Source: Bacteroidetes bacterium UBA2664
GTDB taxonomy: Bacteria > Bacteroidota > Rhodothermia > Balneolales > Balneolaceae
Length of the DNA stretch: 54,328 bases
Direction of reading: 5' to 3'
NCBI GenBank assembly: GCA_002359315.1
Contig: DEMS01000005.1
Coordinates: 1 to 54,328, forward strand
The position numbers were made by a program, and so were the translations under genes. Numbering within the stretch: the first letter of the stretch is position 1; every line of letters begins with the position of its first letter. Below the pieces are notes generated by a model. That model had not been told where the DNA came from. It was given only the letters and a program-made list of their open reading frames with translations, and searched no databases. Shown in pieces: positions 16,119 through 24,604 of the stretch.

Positions 16119-17738
16119 ATGGAACAGGCATTCGTAGATTATTTAACAACCCTTAACATCCCGGTATCCCGGAAGTACTTTCGTAAACGGTTGGCTTCCC
16201 ACCCTGACTATCCCTCTTTGCTGAGCGTTTCCGATACTCTTGAATACCTGGGAATACCGCACGGAGTGGCAAGAATGGACAGGGCGAGCATGGCGAACCT
16301 GGAACTTCCATATGTTCTCCATCTTGAAAATGACGCTGGAGAATACATTGTGATAAAAGAAGAAAACGATGTAAAGCAGAGAACGGACATCCCGAAGGAT
16401 TGGAATGGGGTTGTACTGAAAGCAGAGCCAGTGGATGAGGTGAAGGATGCAGTAAACCGGAGGTTTCTCTCTGCAGAGAAAGCCAAACGGTGGGGGATGT
16501 ACTTGTTTGTTGCGTCTCTATCAGGGATGGTAACCCTTTTATTATGGAACAGCTTTGTATGGCCGGTATTGATTTTACTGGCTACAGCAATTGCGGGTAA
16601 CCTTTTAGGATATCTGCTTGTGGCCAAAGACCTGGGCGTGAAGTATGATGTCGTGGAATCCTTTTGCAATGCCGGCAAAAGCACCAATTGCGATCGGGTT
16701 ATGAGGTCTGATGAAGCCACCCTATTCGGACAATTCTCATTCTCAGATGCTGTGTTGAGCTATTTTGCCGTTCAACTGATCACAGTCGGTCTGCTGATTC
16801 CGCTGGCCGTAAATGCTGCTCCACTGTGGTGGATACTGTCAGCGGCCGGTGTTCTTACCCTACCCATTGTGGCCTATTCTTTTTGGTTACAAGCCATCCG
16901 GTTTAAAACCTGGTGCAGGCTTTGTTTGCTGGTTGCCGGGGTGCTAGTGGTACAGTCTGGTCTTTTCTGGTGGATGGCTACTGCTGGGATGTTCGGTTTG
17001 GTCGATGGTGTTCCCTGGACCATAGGTCTGGTTGTAGGTCTGTTTCTTGCATCTGCATCTCTTGTTTTTCTTCTCAAAACCCGCCTGAAAGAGGGTATTG
17101 AAGCAGAAAAGGCGGAAGTGGCTGCCAACCGGATTAAATTCAATCCATCGGTGTTTGCCCACCTACTATTACAACGGCCTCAGGCCGATTGCACACCGTT
17201 TGAACAGGAACTCCTTATCGGCAACCCTAATGCCCCGATTCAAATTACGATGGCAACTAGTTTGGGTTGTGGGCCATGTAGAGAAGGACTTGAGAAGGTT
17301 AAGCAGTTAGTCAGCAGTTTTCCGGATCTAATAAACCTCTCTATCCGTTTGTCTGTTTCAAATAATGGCAATGGACAAGAATCCGATCCCGGCTGGTATT
17401 TACTTGAGTACTGGATGAAACAGGTTTACAATACAAATGATCAGTCAAAACAAACGGAAAAATTATTGCAGGAATGGTTTGAGATGGCTGACATGAACGC
17501 ATTTCGAGAGAAATATTCTTTGCTGATAAACGGGCAAAGTAAAGGCCTTGAAACAATGGCCATGCAACATTCGAACTGGTTTGAGAAAACGGAGATTAAA
17601 GGTACACCAACTTTTTTTGTGAATGGGTACCAACTTCCCGCACAATACCGGATAGAGGATCTCAGGTATCTTGTTGCCGGATTCAGTGAACAGATTTCTG
17701 TTGTTGAAAAACACGTAAAGCAGGCAGCACCAAAGTAA
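16119..17738 (+). CDS. C39-like / VKOR / thioredoxin fusion, probable disulfide-forming enzyme for the peptides
   Basis: A 539-residue fusion. Residues 1-90 look like a C39 peptidase-like domain but lack the catalytic Cys and His (HPDYPSLLSVSDTLEYLGIPHG). Such domains can bind double-glycine leaders without cutting. Several membrane helices follow with VKOR-type cysteines: a loop pair (FCNAGKSTNC) and the active-site CRLC in FKTWCRLC. The C-terminal DsbA-like thioredoxin domain has CGPC at 384-387 and a cis-Pro loop KGTPTFFVNG. It should oxidise thiols and pass electrons to quinone in the membrane. Eight-cysteine precursor peptides directly downstream make these the likely substrates. A broken copy of its 5' end lies at 14750. 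Confidence 0.85.
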   Translation: MEQAFVDYLTTLNIPVSRKYFRKRLASHPDYPSLLSVSDTLEYLGIPHGVARMDRASMANLELPYVLHLENDAGEYIVIKEENDVKQRTDIPKDWNGVVLKAEPVDEVKDAVNRRFLSAEKAKRWGMYLFVASLSGMVTLLLWNSFVWPVLILLATAIAGNLLGYLLVAKDLGVKYDVVESFCNAGKSTNCDRVMRSDEATLFGQFSFSDAVLSYFAVQLITVGLLIPLAVNAAPLWWILSAAGVLTLPIVAYSFWLQAIRFKTWCRLCLLVAGVLVVQSGLFWWMATAGMFGLVDGVPWTIGLVVGLFLASASLVFLLKTRLKEGIEAEKAEVAANRIKFNPSVFAHLLLQRPQADCTPFEQELLIGNPNAPIQITMATSLGCGPCREGLEKVKQLVSSFPDLINLSIRLSVSNNGNGQESDPGWYLLEYWMKQVYNTNDQSKQTEKLLQEWFEMADMNAFREKYSLLINGQSKGLETMAMQHSNWFEKTEIKGTPTFFVNGYQLPAQYRIEDLRYLVAGFSEQISVVEKHVKQAAPK

Positions 17739-17783
17739 AACTATTGAAAGAATTTGTCTGGATTCGATGTTGAACAGACAAAA

Positions 17784-17824
17784 AGGGGGTTACGAATCTG
17801 TCCCCTATCCCAGCAAATGCTGGG
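17784..17824 (+). promoter_or_regulatory. Tandem hairpins in the leader of precursor peptide 1
   Basis: AGGGG (17784-17788) pairs with CCCCT (17802-17806), and CCCAGC(A) (17809-17815) pairs with (T)GCTGGG (17818-17824). They lie between the fusion-gene stop and the peptide start. They could end transcription of the fusion gene or shape the peptide leader. No T-run follows the second hairpin (GTTAAAA), so this is not a typical terminator. Confidence 0.45.
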
Positions 17825-17871
17825 TTAAAACAGATTATAATCAAAACGAAACAAACCGAAAGGTGAAAATC

Positions 17872-18108
17872 ATGAAAGAACTATTAAATTCAGGCCAAGT
17901 ATTAGACCGCTCGGAAATGAAGAAGATTATGGCAGGAAGTGGAAGTGATGGAGGTGGAGGTGGAGGTGGAGGTGGAGATTGTCCAATTCCACCATGTTGG
18001 TATCCTCAATATACTAGTTGTTGTTGTACTGATGGAAGAAGAACATGTGTTGAAAATAGTAGTAATGGTTATTTGCAATGCTGGTCTTGGTGTGGAATCG
18101 GTGGTTAG
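17872..18108 (+). CDS. Precursor peptide 1: double-glycine-type leader, eight-cysteine core
   Basis: A 78-residue peptide starting at ATG 17872, chosen because GAAAGGTGA precedes it and because the leader matches peptide 2; a longer reading frame from 17767 is not supported. The leader LLNSGQVLDRSEMKKIMAG has the LxxSEMxxIxAG pattern recognised by C39 exporters, so cleavage after AG is likely. The core opens with a run of nine glycines, then holds eight Cys (including CCC) and ends CWSWCGIGG. Even cysteine number fits four disulfides. The Gly run is encoded by a GGAGGT repeat. It is followed by a terminator and a propeller gene. Activity is unknown; a bacteriocin-like product is inferred. Confidence 0.85.
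   Translation: MKELLNSGQVLDRSEMKKIMAGSGSDGGGGGGGGGDCPIPPCWYPQYTSCCCTDGRRTCVENSSNGYLQCWSWCGIGG
17950..17976 (+). repeat. GGAGGT hexanucleotide tract encoding the poly-Gly linker
   Basis: Four full GGAGGT units plus GGA encode an uninterrupted Gly run right after the predicted leader cleavage site. Because the unit is six bases, gain or loss would only change linker length without a frameshift. Confidence 0.8.
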
Positions 18109-18117
18109 TTTTCATCA

Positions 18118-18153
18118 AAAATATCCCCAGTGAACCGGATATGGGGTTATTTT
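18118..18153 (+). terminator. Terminator after precursor peptide 1
   Basis: AAAATATCCCCA (18118-18129) pairs with TGGGGTTATTTT (18142-18153) with a single T-T mismatch; the T-rich right flank supports termination. It lies between the peptide and the propeller gene, as in the two other peptide-propeller pairs. Confidence 0.7.
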
Positions 18154-18252
18154 AATTTGATAAGTTATTATGGAAGAACCTAATCAATGAATTGTAAATT
18201 GTAACTATTCTGCATTTCAGTTTACTGAAGTAAAATAGTTAGGGTAATAATC

Positions 18253-19449
18253 ATGCTGAAAATTAGTGTTTCATTTATTTATCGAAATATGTTTTTGTTT
18301 GCTACATTTTTGCTTTTAATATGTTTTGGATGCAAACTAGACAAAGACAATACTTTATTGTTTGATTATAATGATGTAAAGAAAATTGAAGTGGAAGTTA
18401 TTATTGAGATTGCAGAAAGTGAAAATTTTATTCCCGGACATCTGCGAGACTTAATATTAATGCCAAACGGAACCATGCTGGTTTCAGACTGGGATAGTCG
18501 TTCAATTGAACAATTTTCAGAAGAGGGAATACATATGGGGACAATTGCAAATGAAGGAAGAGGGCCTGGAGAAGTAACATCATTTGTTCAACTTTTTAAA
18601 GGTCCGGGAGACTCACTGATGGTAAGATATCGGGGGATGTTTAATCATGTTGATTTTTTTGCCCGAAATAAAAAAGATGGTTTATACAGATATGAAAGGA
18701 CAAAGATGTTTGAAGGACCAAGTGAACGTTACATACATATAATCGGTCAGATTTCTGATAATGAATTTCTTGCTACAGCCCGACAAGGTCCGTCTTATTT
18801 ACAGTTACAAACAGAAGGTGTTGAAAACTACGATTACGCACCTGTTGCAGTCGTTGATGCTGGGGAAAATATTCTCCGTGATTCATTGTACATTTTAAAA
18901 GTTCCCAATCCTGAAACAGATTTCCAGGATCGTTCTATAAATGTGATCGGAATGCCACCCTATCAGTACCAGGATCGACTTAAAATCATGCCTGATGGCC
19001 GGTTCCTGATTGGGCGACCTGACAGCTCGATAGTTTATATGTATAATTATAATAGTCATTATAAACCTGAACGTAAGGTGCCTATTCAAGCAAAAAAGCG
19101 CTCTGTGGAGAAGAAAGATCTGGATTACATACTCAGGGACAGAAATAGAAATACCCGGAGTAGATTAGAAACACGAGTCCCCAAATATAAACCTCCCTTT
19201 ATGGACCTATGGATCTCCGAGAATCAGATCCTGTTGCATATCGACACAAGTGAAAGTGGAAAGGAGATGGTGATACTAAGTATGGAAGGTGACCCATCCG
19301 GGCGGTTTAGCCTTTCAGATTTTGACGATATTCGATATTTCAAAGGTAATAGAATTTATGCATTGCACAAGGACCCAAATTCAGGGCATGGTATTCGAAT
19401 ATATCAATTGGATGTGAAAATGCAGCATGACCTACAAGTGTTTAATTAG
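18253..19449 (+). CDS. 6-bladed beta-propeller lipoprotein next to precursor peptide 1
   Basis: A 398-residue lipoprotein with lipobox ICFGC (Cys27; an internal Met at residue 13 could be the real start). GRGPGEV at 102-108 is the family motif with V in place of F. Blade sequence MPNGTMLVSDWDSRSIEQFSEEG precedes it. A basic stretch KKRSVEKKDLDYILRDRNRNTRSR (about 280-303) is not seen in the other propellers. It lies between the peptide/terminator and the exporter gene (33 bases before it). A role as peptide-binding, immunity or surface-anchoring protein is inferred from its place in the locus. Confidence 0.8.
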   Translation: MLKISVSFIYRNMFLFATFLLLICFGCKLDKDNTLLFDYNDVKKIEVEVIIEIAESENFIPGHLRDLILMPNGTMLVSDWDSRSIEQFSEEGIHMGTIANEGRGPGEVTSFVQLFKGPGDSLMVRYRGMFNHVDFFARNKKDGLYRYERTKMFEGPSERYIHIIGQISDNEFLATARQGPSYLQLQTEGVENYDYAPVAVVDAGENILRDSLYILKVPNPETDFQDRSINVIGMPPYQYQDRLKIMPDGRFLIGRPDSSIVYMYNYNSHYKPERKVPIQAKKRSVEKKDLDYILRDRNRNTRSRLETRVPKYKPPFMDLWISENQILLHIDTSESGKEMVILSMEGDPSGRFSLSDFDDIRYFKGNRIYALHKDPNSGHGIRIYQLDVKMQHDLQVFN

Positions 19450-19482
19450 AAGAATTGAAATAGTTTAGAATCATATTTTCTG

Positions 19483-21672
19483 GTGAAGAATTTTCCCTAT
19501 TACAAACAATACGACCAGATGGACTGCGGCCCTACCTGCTTACGGATGGTATCCAGGCATTACGGCCGCTCTTATACCATGGATACCCTGCGCCAAAAAA
19601 GCGGCATCAACCGAGAGGGCGTATCGCTTTTGGGTATCAGCGAGGCAGCCGAGGAAATCGGGTTCAGAACAGTGGGAGCCAAGCTAACCTGGGAGCAGTT
19701 AGAAGAGCATGCAACACTGCCGTGCGTGGTTTGGTGGAACCAGGTGCATTTTGTAGTGGTTTACAAGATAAAAAAGAACCGGGTGTATGTGGCTGACCCG
19801 GCCAAAGGGAAGATCCGGTATTCTAAAGAGGAGTTTTTGCAAGGGTGGATGAGCGTCTCCTCCAACGGGCATCGAACAGGCATCACACTGCTGTTTTATA
19901 CGTCACCTAAATTTTATGAATTGGAGGGTGAGGCAGGGAACCGGCTGAGTTTCGAAATCCTGTTTAAGTACATTATTCCCTATAAAACTCTTCTGTTCCA
20001 ATTAGCGCTGGGACTGTTGGCGGGCAGTATTTTGCAACTCATCTTTCCGTTTTTGACCCAAGCGGTGGTAGATATCGGTATCCAGAACCGCGATATTAAC
20101 TTTATCTATATTATCCTGATGGCCCAGCTTATGCTCTTTCTAGGTCGAACGGGAGTAGAGTTTATCCGTTCGTGGATATTGCTGCACATGAGTACCCGTA
20201 TCAATATTTCGATTCTTTCCGATTTTTTAATCAAACTGATGAAACTCCCCATGGGGTTTTTCGACACAAAGATGGTGGGGGATATTATGCAGCGAATGGG
20301 CGACCATGCGCGAATTCAAAACTTTTTGACCAGCCAAAGCCTGAACACACTCTTTTCTTTCGTGAATTTGCTAGTGTTTTCCCTGGTTCTGGCATATTAT
20401 CACATGATGATTTTTACGGTCTTCCTGATTGCCAGTGCTCTTTACGTAATATGGATCGTACTCTTCCTGAAAAAACGACGTGAGTTGGACCACCGCCGCT
20501 TCGGCATCTCATCAAGCAACCAGAGCGTGGTCATTCAGCTTATCCAGGGGATGCAGGAGATTAAACTCAACAACTGTGAAAAAACCAAACGGTGGGAGTG
20601 GGAGCGCCTACAGGCGAACCTGTTTCGATATCAGGTGAAAAACCTGTCCCTTGAGCAGTATCAAGAAGGAGGAGCTTTTTTCATTAACGAGGGTAAGAAC
20701 ATTGGCATAACCTTCATATCAGCCATCGCCGTGGTAAACGGGCAGATCACACTAGGGGCGATGTTGGCCATTCAGTACATCATCGGCCAGCTCAACAGCC
20801 CGGTGCAGCAGCTCATCGGATTTGTACAGTCCACCCAGGATGCGCTCATCAGTATGGAGCGACTCAATGAAGTCCACGATAAAGAAGACGAAGAACCTAC
20901 GGATAAAATGTACACTTATCGGTTGCCGAAGAAAAAGGATATCCGGATACAAAACCTCCGATTCACCTACCCCGGTGCGGGTAACGAACCGGTACTCAAT
21001 GACATTGGCCTTCACATCCCCGAGGGAAAAACTACGGCGATAGTGGGCATGAGCGGCAGCGGGAAAACCACCTTGCTCAAAATACTCCTGAAGTTCTACC
21101 CTCCAGACAAAGGGGAGATCCGAATAGGCGACCGGAACTTCCAAACACTGAGCCCGCGTGTATGGAGAAACCATTGCGGGGCCGTAATGCAAGACGGGTT
21201 TATCTTTTCCGACACCATTGCCGGAAATATCGCTGTGGGTGAAGAGATGCCGGATATCGATAAACTGGAACATGCGGTAAACGTATCAAACATTCAGGAA
21301 TTTATTGAGTCACTGCCACTTGGTTTTAATACCAAAATTGGCGCTGAAGGTAACGGCATCAGCCAAGGCCAGCGCCAACGAATTTTGATTGCCCGTGCTG
21401 TATATAAAGATCCGGATTTTCTTTTTTTTGATGAAGCAACCAACGCCCTGGATGCCAACAACGAACGCGCCATCATGGCCAACATGCAGGAATTTTTCCG
21501 TAACCGCACTGTCGTAGTCGTAGCACACCGCCTCAGCACGGTTAAAAACGCAGATAACATTGTGGTACTGGATGAAGGGCGCATCATTGAACAAGGAACG
21601 CATGGCGAATTGGCTCAAAAGGAAGGAGCCTATTTTGAATTGGTGAAGAATCAACTGGAACTTGGAGGATGA
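19483..21672 (+). CDS. Peptidase C39-containing ABC exporter
   Basis: A 729-residue peptidase-containing ABC transporter that cuts double-glycine-type leaders and exports the core. The C39 domain at residues 1-140 has the catalytic Cys15 (DCGPTC), His89 (NQVHFVVVY) and Asp105 (VADPAKG). Six membrane helices span about 160-430. The ATPase has Walker A (GMSGSGKTT), signature ISQGQ and Walker B (FLFFDEAT). The start is GTG 19483, directly before the C39 motif. It is more GC-rich than the flanking propeller genes, suggesting a different history. Substrates are most likely the two leader-bearing peptides. Its ATPase signature ISQGQ replaces the usual LSGGQ. Confidence 0.95.
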   Translation: MKNFPYYKQYDQMDCGPTCLRMVSRHYGRSYTMDTLRQKSGINREGVSLLGISEAAEEIGFRTVGAKLTWEQLEEHATLPCVVWWNQVHFVVVYKIKKNRVYVADPAKGKIRYSKEEFLQGWMSVSSNGHRTGITLLFYTSPKFYELEGEAGNRLSFEILFKYIIPYKTLLFQLALGLLAGSILQLIFPFLTQAVVDIGIQNRDINFIYIILMAQLMLFLGRTGVEFIRSWILLHMSTRINISILSDFLIKLMKLPMGFFDTKMVGDIMQRMGDHARIQNFLTSQSLNTLFSFVNLLVFSLVLAYYHMMIFTVFLIASALYVIWIVLFLKKRRELDHRRFGISSSNQSVVIQLIQGMQEIKLNNCEKTKRWEWERLQANLFRYQVKNLSLEQYQEGGAFFINEGKNIGITFISAIAVVNGQITLGAMLAIQYIIGQLNSPVQQLIGFVQSTQDALISMERLNEVHDKEDEEPTDKMYTYRLPKKKDIRIQNLRFTYPGAGNEPVLNDIGLHIPEGKTTAIVGMSGSGKTTLLKILLKFYPPDKGEIRIGDRNFQTLSPRVWRNHCGAVMQDGFIFSDTIAGNIAVGEEMPDIDKLEHAVNVSNIQEFIESLPLGFNTKIGAEGNGISQGQRQRILIARAVYKDPDFLFFDEATNALDANNERAIMANMQEFFRNRTVVVVAHRLSTVKNADNIVVLDEGRIIEQGTHGELAQKEGAYFELVKNQLELGG

Positions 21673-21797
21673 GTGAAAAGTGAAAAGTGATCGAAAACGT
21701 CATTTTGAGTAGACTTGAAGTCCCAAAACACTATCAACGGAAGGAGATCCTGAAACAAGTTCAGGATGACCCAATAAAAAACTTTTCACTTTTCACT
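21672..21797 (+). repeat. Nested inverted repeats between exporter and HlyD genes
   Basis: Outer 17-bp arms AGTGAAAAGTGAAAAGT (21672-21688) and ACTTTTCACTTTTCACT (21781-21797) are perfect complements. An inner 8-bp pair ATCCTGAA (21747-21754) / TTCAGGAT (21760-21767) and a segment CGTCATTTTGAG lie inside. The unit starts on the exporter stop codon and ends 20 bases before the HlyD ATG. It looks like an inserted intergenic repeat in the operon and may attenuate HlyD expression. Confidence 0.8.
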
Positions 21798-21816
21798 TTT
21801 GCCTTTTCATTTAATT

Positions 21817-23139
21817 ATGCCACAAAATAACAACATACCAACTCAACTAGAAACCAACGGCAACCAGCCCGGACTGGATGTACGCAGCCAGGAGGTACAG
21901 GAGATAATAGGCCGGCCACCACACTGGCTGGTGAGGTGGGGTATCACCGCCTTTTTCGGGGTGCTTGGGCTTGTACTACTCTCGGCGGCAGTGATCAAAT
22001 ACCCCGAGGTGATCCACGCTCCGCTTCATTTAACGGCGGTTGATGCACCGCTATCGCTGGAAAGTCGGATCAACGGGAAGTTGGTGCGTATTACCACGGA
22101 TAACAATCGTGATGTTGAGCAGGGTGAGGTACTGGCCTGGCTAGAAAGTACGGCTCATCACCAGGAGGTGATGCACCTTGGAGAAACGGTGGATTCCTTG
22201 CGGGTATGGCTACTTGAAGGCAATTTGCAGCGTTTGAGAGACCTCAGCTTTGAACAATTTGCAAACCTGGGTGACATCCAGAATACATTCCAGGGATTTG
22301 AGCAGGCCTACAGGGAGTTTGTATCGTTTCTGCCCGGCGGGTTTTACTCCCGCCAGTGGGAAATACTGGAGCAGGAGCTGGCCTATACCCGTGATCTGCT
22401 GGAAAAACTACATGTACAAAAAGAGATTCAGCAGGAGGCCTACAACCTTGCCCTACTGGAGGTAGAGACACAGAAGCGTCTTGCCGAGAACGATTTTATT
22501 GCCCCGATGGAACTGGCACGGGCGGAAGCTGAATTTTCATCCCGCCGGCTGCCGTTACAGCAAACCGAATCGGCCATTATCAACAATTTTGTCTCCCAAA
22601 TCGCCAAAGAGAGGGAGATCATGGAACTGGACAAACGAATTGAAGACCAACATTCCATGTTTCTACAGTCGGTGCATATCCTCAACAGTGCAATTGACCA
22701 GTGGAAAACCAATTATTTGATCTCGGCACCGTTTGCCGGGAAAGTGGTGTATGCCGGTATATTGCAGGAGAGCCAAACCCTGACGACCGGTCAGCCGCTG
22801 TTTTACATCCAGCCGGATAACATCTCGTTTTTTGGAGAGCTGGCGATTTCGCAGGCATCGTTTGGCAAAATAGAGGAAGGACAGCCGGTTCAGGTACGGT
22901 TCAGCGGGTATCCATACCATGAATATGGATCGATCTTCGGCCGGTTGGACTATATTACGGACTTTCCGGTACGTGACAGCCTCTTTTTCGCTAAAGTGAG
23001 CTTTCCAGACGGACTGGTGACTAGCTACGGGCGGGAAATCACCCCCCGAAACGGGATGACAGGTCAAGCGGAGATTATTACTCAGGATATGAGGTTGTTA
23101 GAGCGCGTATACAATAATATTACTAAAGAGCTGAGATGA
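21817..23139 (+). CDS. HlyD-family secretion protein (exporter accessory subunit)
   Basis: A 440-residue periplasmic adaptor anchored by one N-terminal helix (about residues 40-62). It has the lipoyl-like strand INGKLVRITTDNNRDVEQGEVLAWLES, a long coiled coil (about 120-300) and the returning strand LISAPFAGKVVYAGILQESQTLTTGQPLFYI. The ORF opens at TTG 21799 inside the repeat; ATG 21817 is preferred. It works with the C39 ABC exporter to carry peptide across the periplasm to an outer-membrane channel, which is not encoded here. Its stop overlaps or adjoins the GT8 gene. Confidence 0.9.
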   Translation: MPQNNNIPTQLETNGNQPGLDVRSQEVQEIIGRPPHWLVRWGITAFFGVLGLVLLSAAVIKYPEVIHAPLHLTAVDAPLSLESRINGKLVRITTDNNRDVEQGEVLAWLESTAHHQEVMHLGETVDSLRVWLLEGNLQRLRDLSFEQFANLGDIQNTFQGFEQAYREFVSFLPGGFYSRQWEILEQELAYTRDLLEKLHVQKEIQQEAYNLALLEVETQKRLAENDFIAPMELARAEAEFSSRRLPLQQTESAIINNFVSQIAKEREIMELDKRIEDQHSMFLQSVHILNSAIDQWKTNYLISAPFAGKVVYAGILQESQTLTTGQPLFYIQPDNISFFGELAISQASFGKIEEGQPVQVRFSGYPYHEYGSIFGRLDYITDFPVRDSLFFAKVSFPDGLVTSYGREITPRNGMTGQAEIITQDMRLLERVYNNITKELR

Positions 23140-23195
23140 CAACTAAACCTTATAAAATCAGAGTGTTTTCACTCCTAACTATAAGAAAAAAAATT

Positions 23196-24176
23196 ATGAC
23201 AGAAATTGATCATACAAATGTCGTTTTAGGCGCCGATGATGCTTATGCGATGCCTCTTGCTACAACGATTTGTTCTATCCTCAAAAATGTAAGTTCTTCA
23301 AATAAGCTTCGATTTTTTATTTTAGATGGAGGCATAAAAGATAAAAGTAAAGAAAGAATCCATCGGGTATTTGATACACATGGGAAAGAACATGAAATTA
23401 TTTGGATTCAACCTGACCTGAATGCCTTGAAAGATCTCTCCACACCAGGAAGGCCTCCCTCCATCTATTTACCTGTTTTGATTCCGAAACTTTTGCCGCG
23501 AGATTGTAAAAAAGCAATTTTTCTTGATTGCGATATTATTGTTGAGGCTGACATATCAGTACTTGGAAACGTACAGATGAACGGTGCACCGATTATGGCG
23601 GTACGTGATTACCTCATCCAGATCTGCTCCGACCGTGAAGGAATTGCAGCTTACAAAGAACTTGGGGGAAGTGCTGACTCCCCCTATTTTAATTCCGGGG
23701 TAATGATTATAAATATTGAGTTATGGCGAAAAGAAAAATGGACAGAAAAGGCAATTCAATATATAAAGGATAACAAAGAAAGCATTTATCACTATGATCA
23801 AGGTGTTTTAAATGCACTGTTTATTGATCAATGGGGCGAACTGGATGCAAAGTGGAATCAACAGGGTTGCCTTTTTTGGCCTCAGGTTTTGAAAAAAACC
23901 GATTATACAGAAAAACTAATGATGATGTACGAAGAGCTTGTCCATTATCCATTTATCATTCATTACTTATCACCGAGTAAACCTTGGAATCATAAGTGCA
24001 TGCATCCGCACGCCAACCGTTTTCTGTACTATCTAAAAGAGAGCCAGTGGTTCGGACCATTAGGATGGAGATCCTGGTGGAATCGCTTTTTACTCCGAAG
24101 ATATTGGTGGTTATTTGGTGATCTGAGACAGAATATCAGACAAATTTCTCCAGCTATTATGAAACAGTCAAAATAA
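23196..24176 (+). CDS. Glycosyltransferase family 8 protein
   Basis: A 326-residue GT8 enzyme. From ATG 23196 the protein begins MTEIDHTNVVLGADDAYAMPL, as GT8 proteins usually do. A longer frame from ATG 23136 overlaps the HlyD stop by four bases and is the alternative start. The metal/UDP-sugar motif DCD is in AIFLDCDIIVEAD, FNSGVMIIN is the conserved acceptor-side strand, and HYLSPSKPW matches the HxxGxxKPW motif with S for G. It transfers a hexose from UDP-sugar, typically to lipopolysaccharide cores, but here it is cotranscribed with a peptide exporter. Peptide glycosylation is a reasonable inference, not shown. Confidence 0.85.
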   Translation: MTEIDHTNVVLGADDAYAMPLATTICSILKNVSSSNKLRFFILDGGIKDKSKERIHRVFDTHGKEHEIIWIQPDLNALKDLSTPGRPPSIYLPVLIPKLLPRDCKKAIFLDCDIIVEADISVLGNVQMNGAPIMAVRDYLIQICSDREGIAAYKELGGSADSPYFNSGVMIINIELWRKEKWTEKAIQYIKDNKESIYHYDQGVLNALFIDQWGELDAKWNQQGCLFWPQVLKKTDYTEKLMMMYEELVHYPFIIHYLSPSKPWNHKCMHPHANRFLYYLKESQWFGPLGWRSWWNRFLLRRYWWLFGDLRQNIRQISPAIMKQSK

Positions 24177-24177
24177 A

Positions 24178-24195
24178 CCCCTAAAATAATAGGGG
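24178..24195 (+). promoter_or_regulatory. Short hairpin element CCCC-TAAAATAATA-GGGG, copy 3
   Basis: Same core as copies at 14651 and 16024, starting three bases after the GT8 stop codon. It precedes the leader of precursor peptide 2. No T-run follows. Confidence 0.55.
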
Positions 24196-24324
24196 TGCGG
24201 GGAAGTATCGGTTTTAGTAACATATATTGAATTCAAAGTCCGGTTCAGGGTGTGTTATACCTGTATCTGGCTTCATTCTGAGGCAAAACAGGTAAATATA
24301 AATCAAAACTGAAAGGTGATTATA

Positions 24325-24552
24325 ATGAAAGACTTATTAAACTCAGGCCAGATTTTAGGCCGTTCGGAAATGAAAAAAATCATGGCTGGTTCAGGAGGAT
24401 CATGTCAATGTTATTATGATGGATGTAGTGTCGTACTTATTCAAGGCTCTGGAGCCTGGGGAATGTCAGTATGTTGCAGTGGTTTGGGTTGTGAAGATTA
24501 TGGTGGCATTGGAACTTATGGAGGAACTGCATGTGGAGGTGCATGCCCATAA
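24325..24552 (+). CDS. Precursor peptide 2: double-glycine-type leader, eight-cysteine core
   Basis: A 75-residue peptide. ATG 24325 is chosen over 24316 by its GAAAGGTGA ribosome site and by its match to peptide 1. The leader LLNSGQILGRSEMKKIMAG differs from that of peptide 1 at only a few positions, while the core is unrelated apart from eight Cys, a CC pair and a terminal CX3C. The core is rich in Gly, Ser and Tyr (GGIGTYGGTACGGACP at the end). Conserved leader with divergent core is typical of ribosomal peptide families sharing one exporter and maturase set. It is followed by a strong terminator and then a propeller lipoprotein. Confidence 0.85.
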   Translation: MKDLLNSGQILGRSEMKKIMAGSGGSCQCYYDGCSVVLIQGSGAWGMSVCCSGLGCEDYGGIGTYGGTACGGACP

Positions 24553-24563
24553 TAATTTTAAAC

Positions 24564-24604
24564 CAGATTGGGATTTTCAAAGTCCCAATCTGATCCAATT
24601 ATTT
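24564..24604 (+). terminator. Strong terminator after precursor peptide 2
   Basis: CAGATTGGGA (24564-24573) and TCCCAATCTG (24583-24592) form a perfect 10-bp stem with a nine-base loop, followed by ATCCAATTATTTT. It separates the peptide from the propeller gene at 24634. Confidence 0.85.

Noticed and set aside
16208..16720. 170-codon minus-strand ORF inside the disulfide-fusion gene
   Set aside because: It is antisense to a well-supported multi-domain gene and has no domain of its own.
17939..18133. Second-frame ORF with a Val-Glu repeat overlapping precursor peptide 1
   Set aside because: The repeat is the out-of-frame reading of the GGAGGT tract; the precursor frame has a leader, ribosome site and a homologue.
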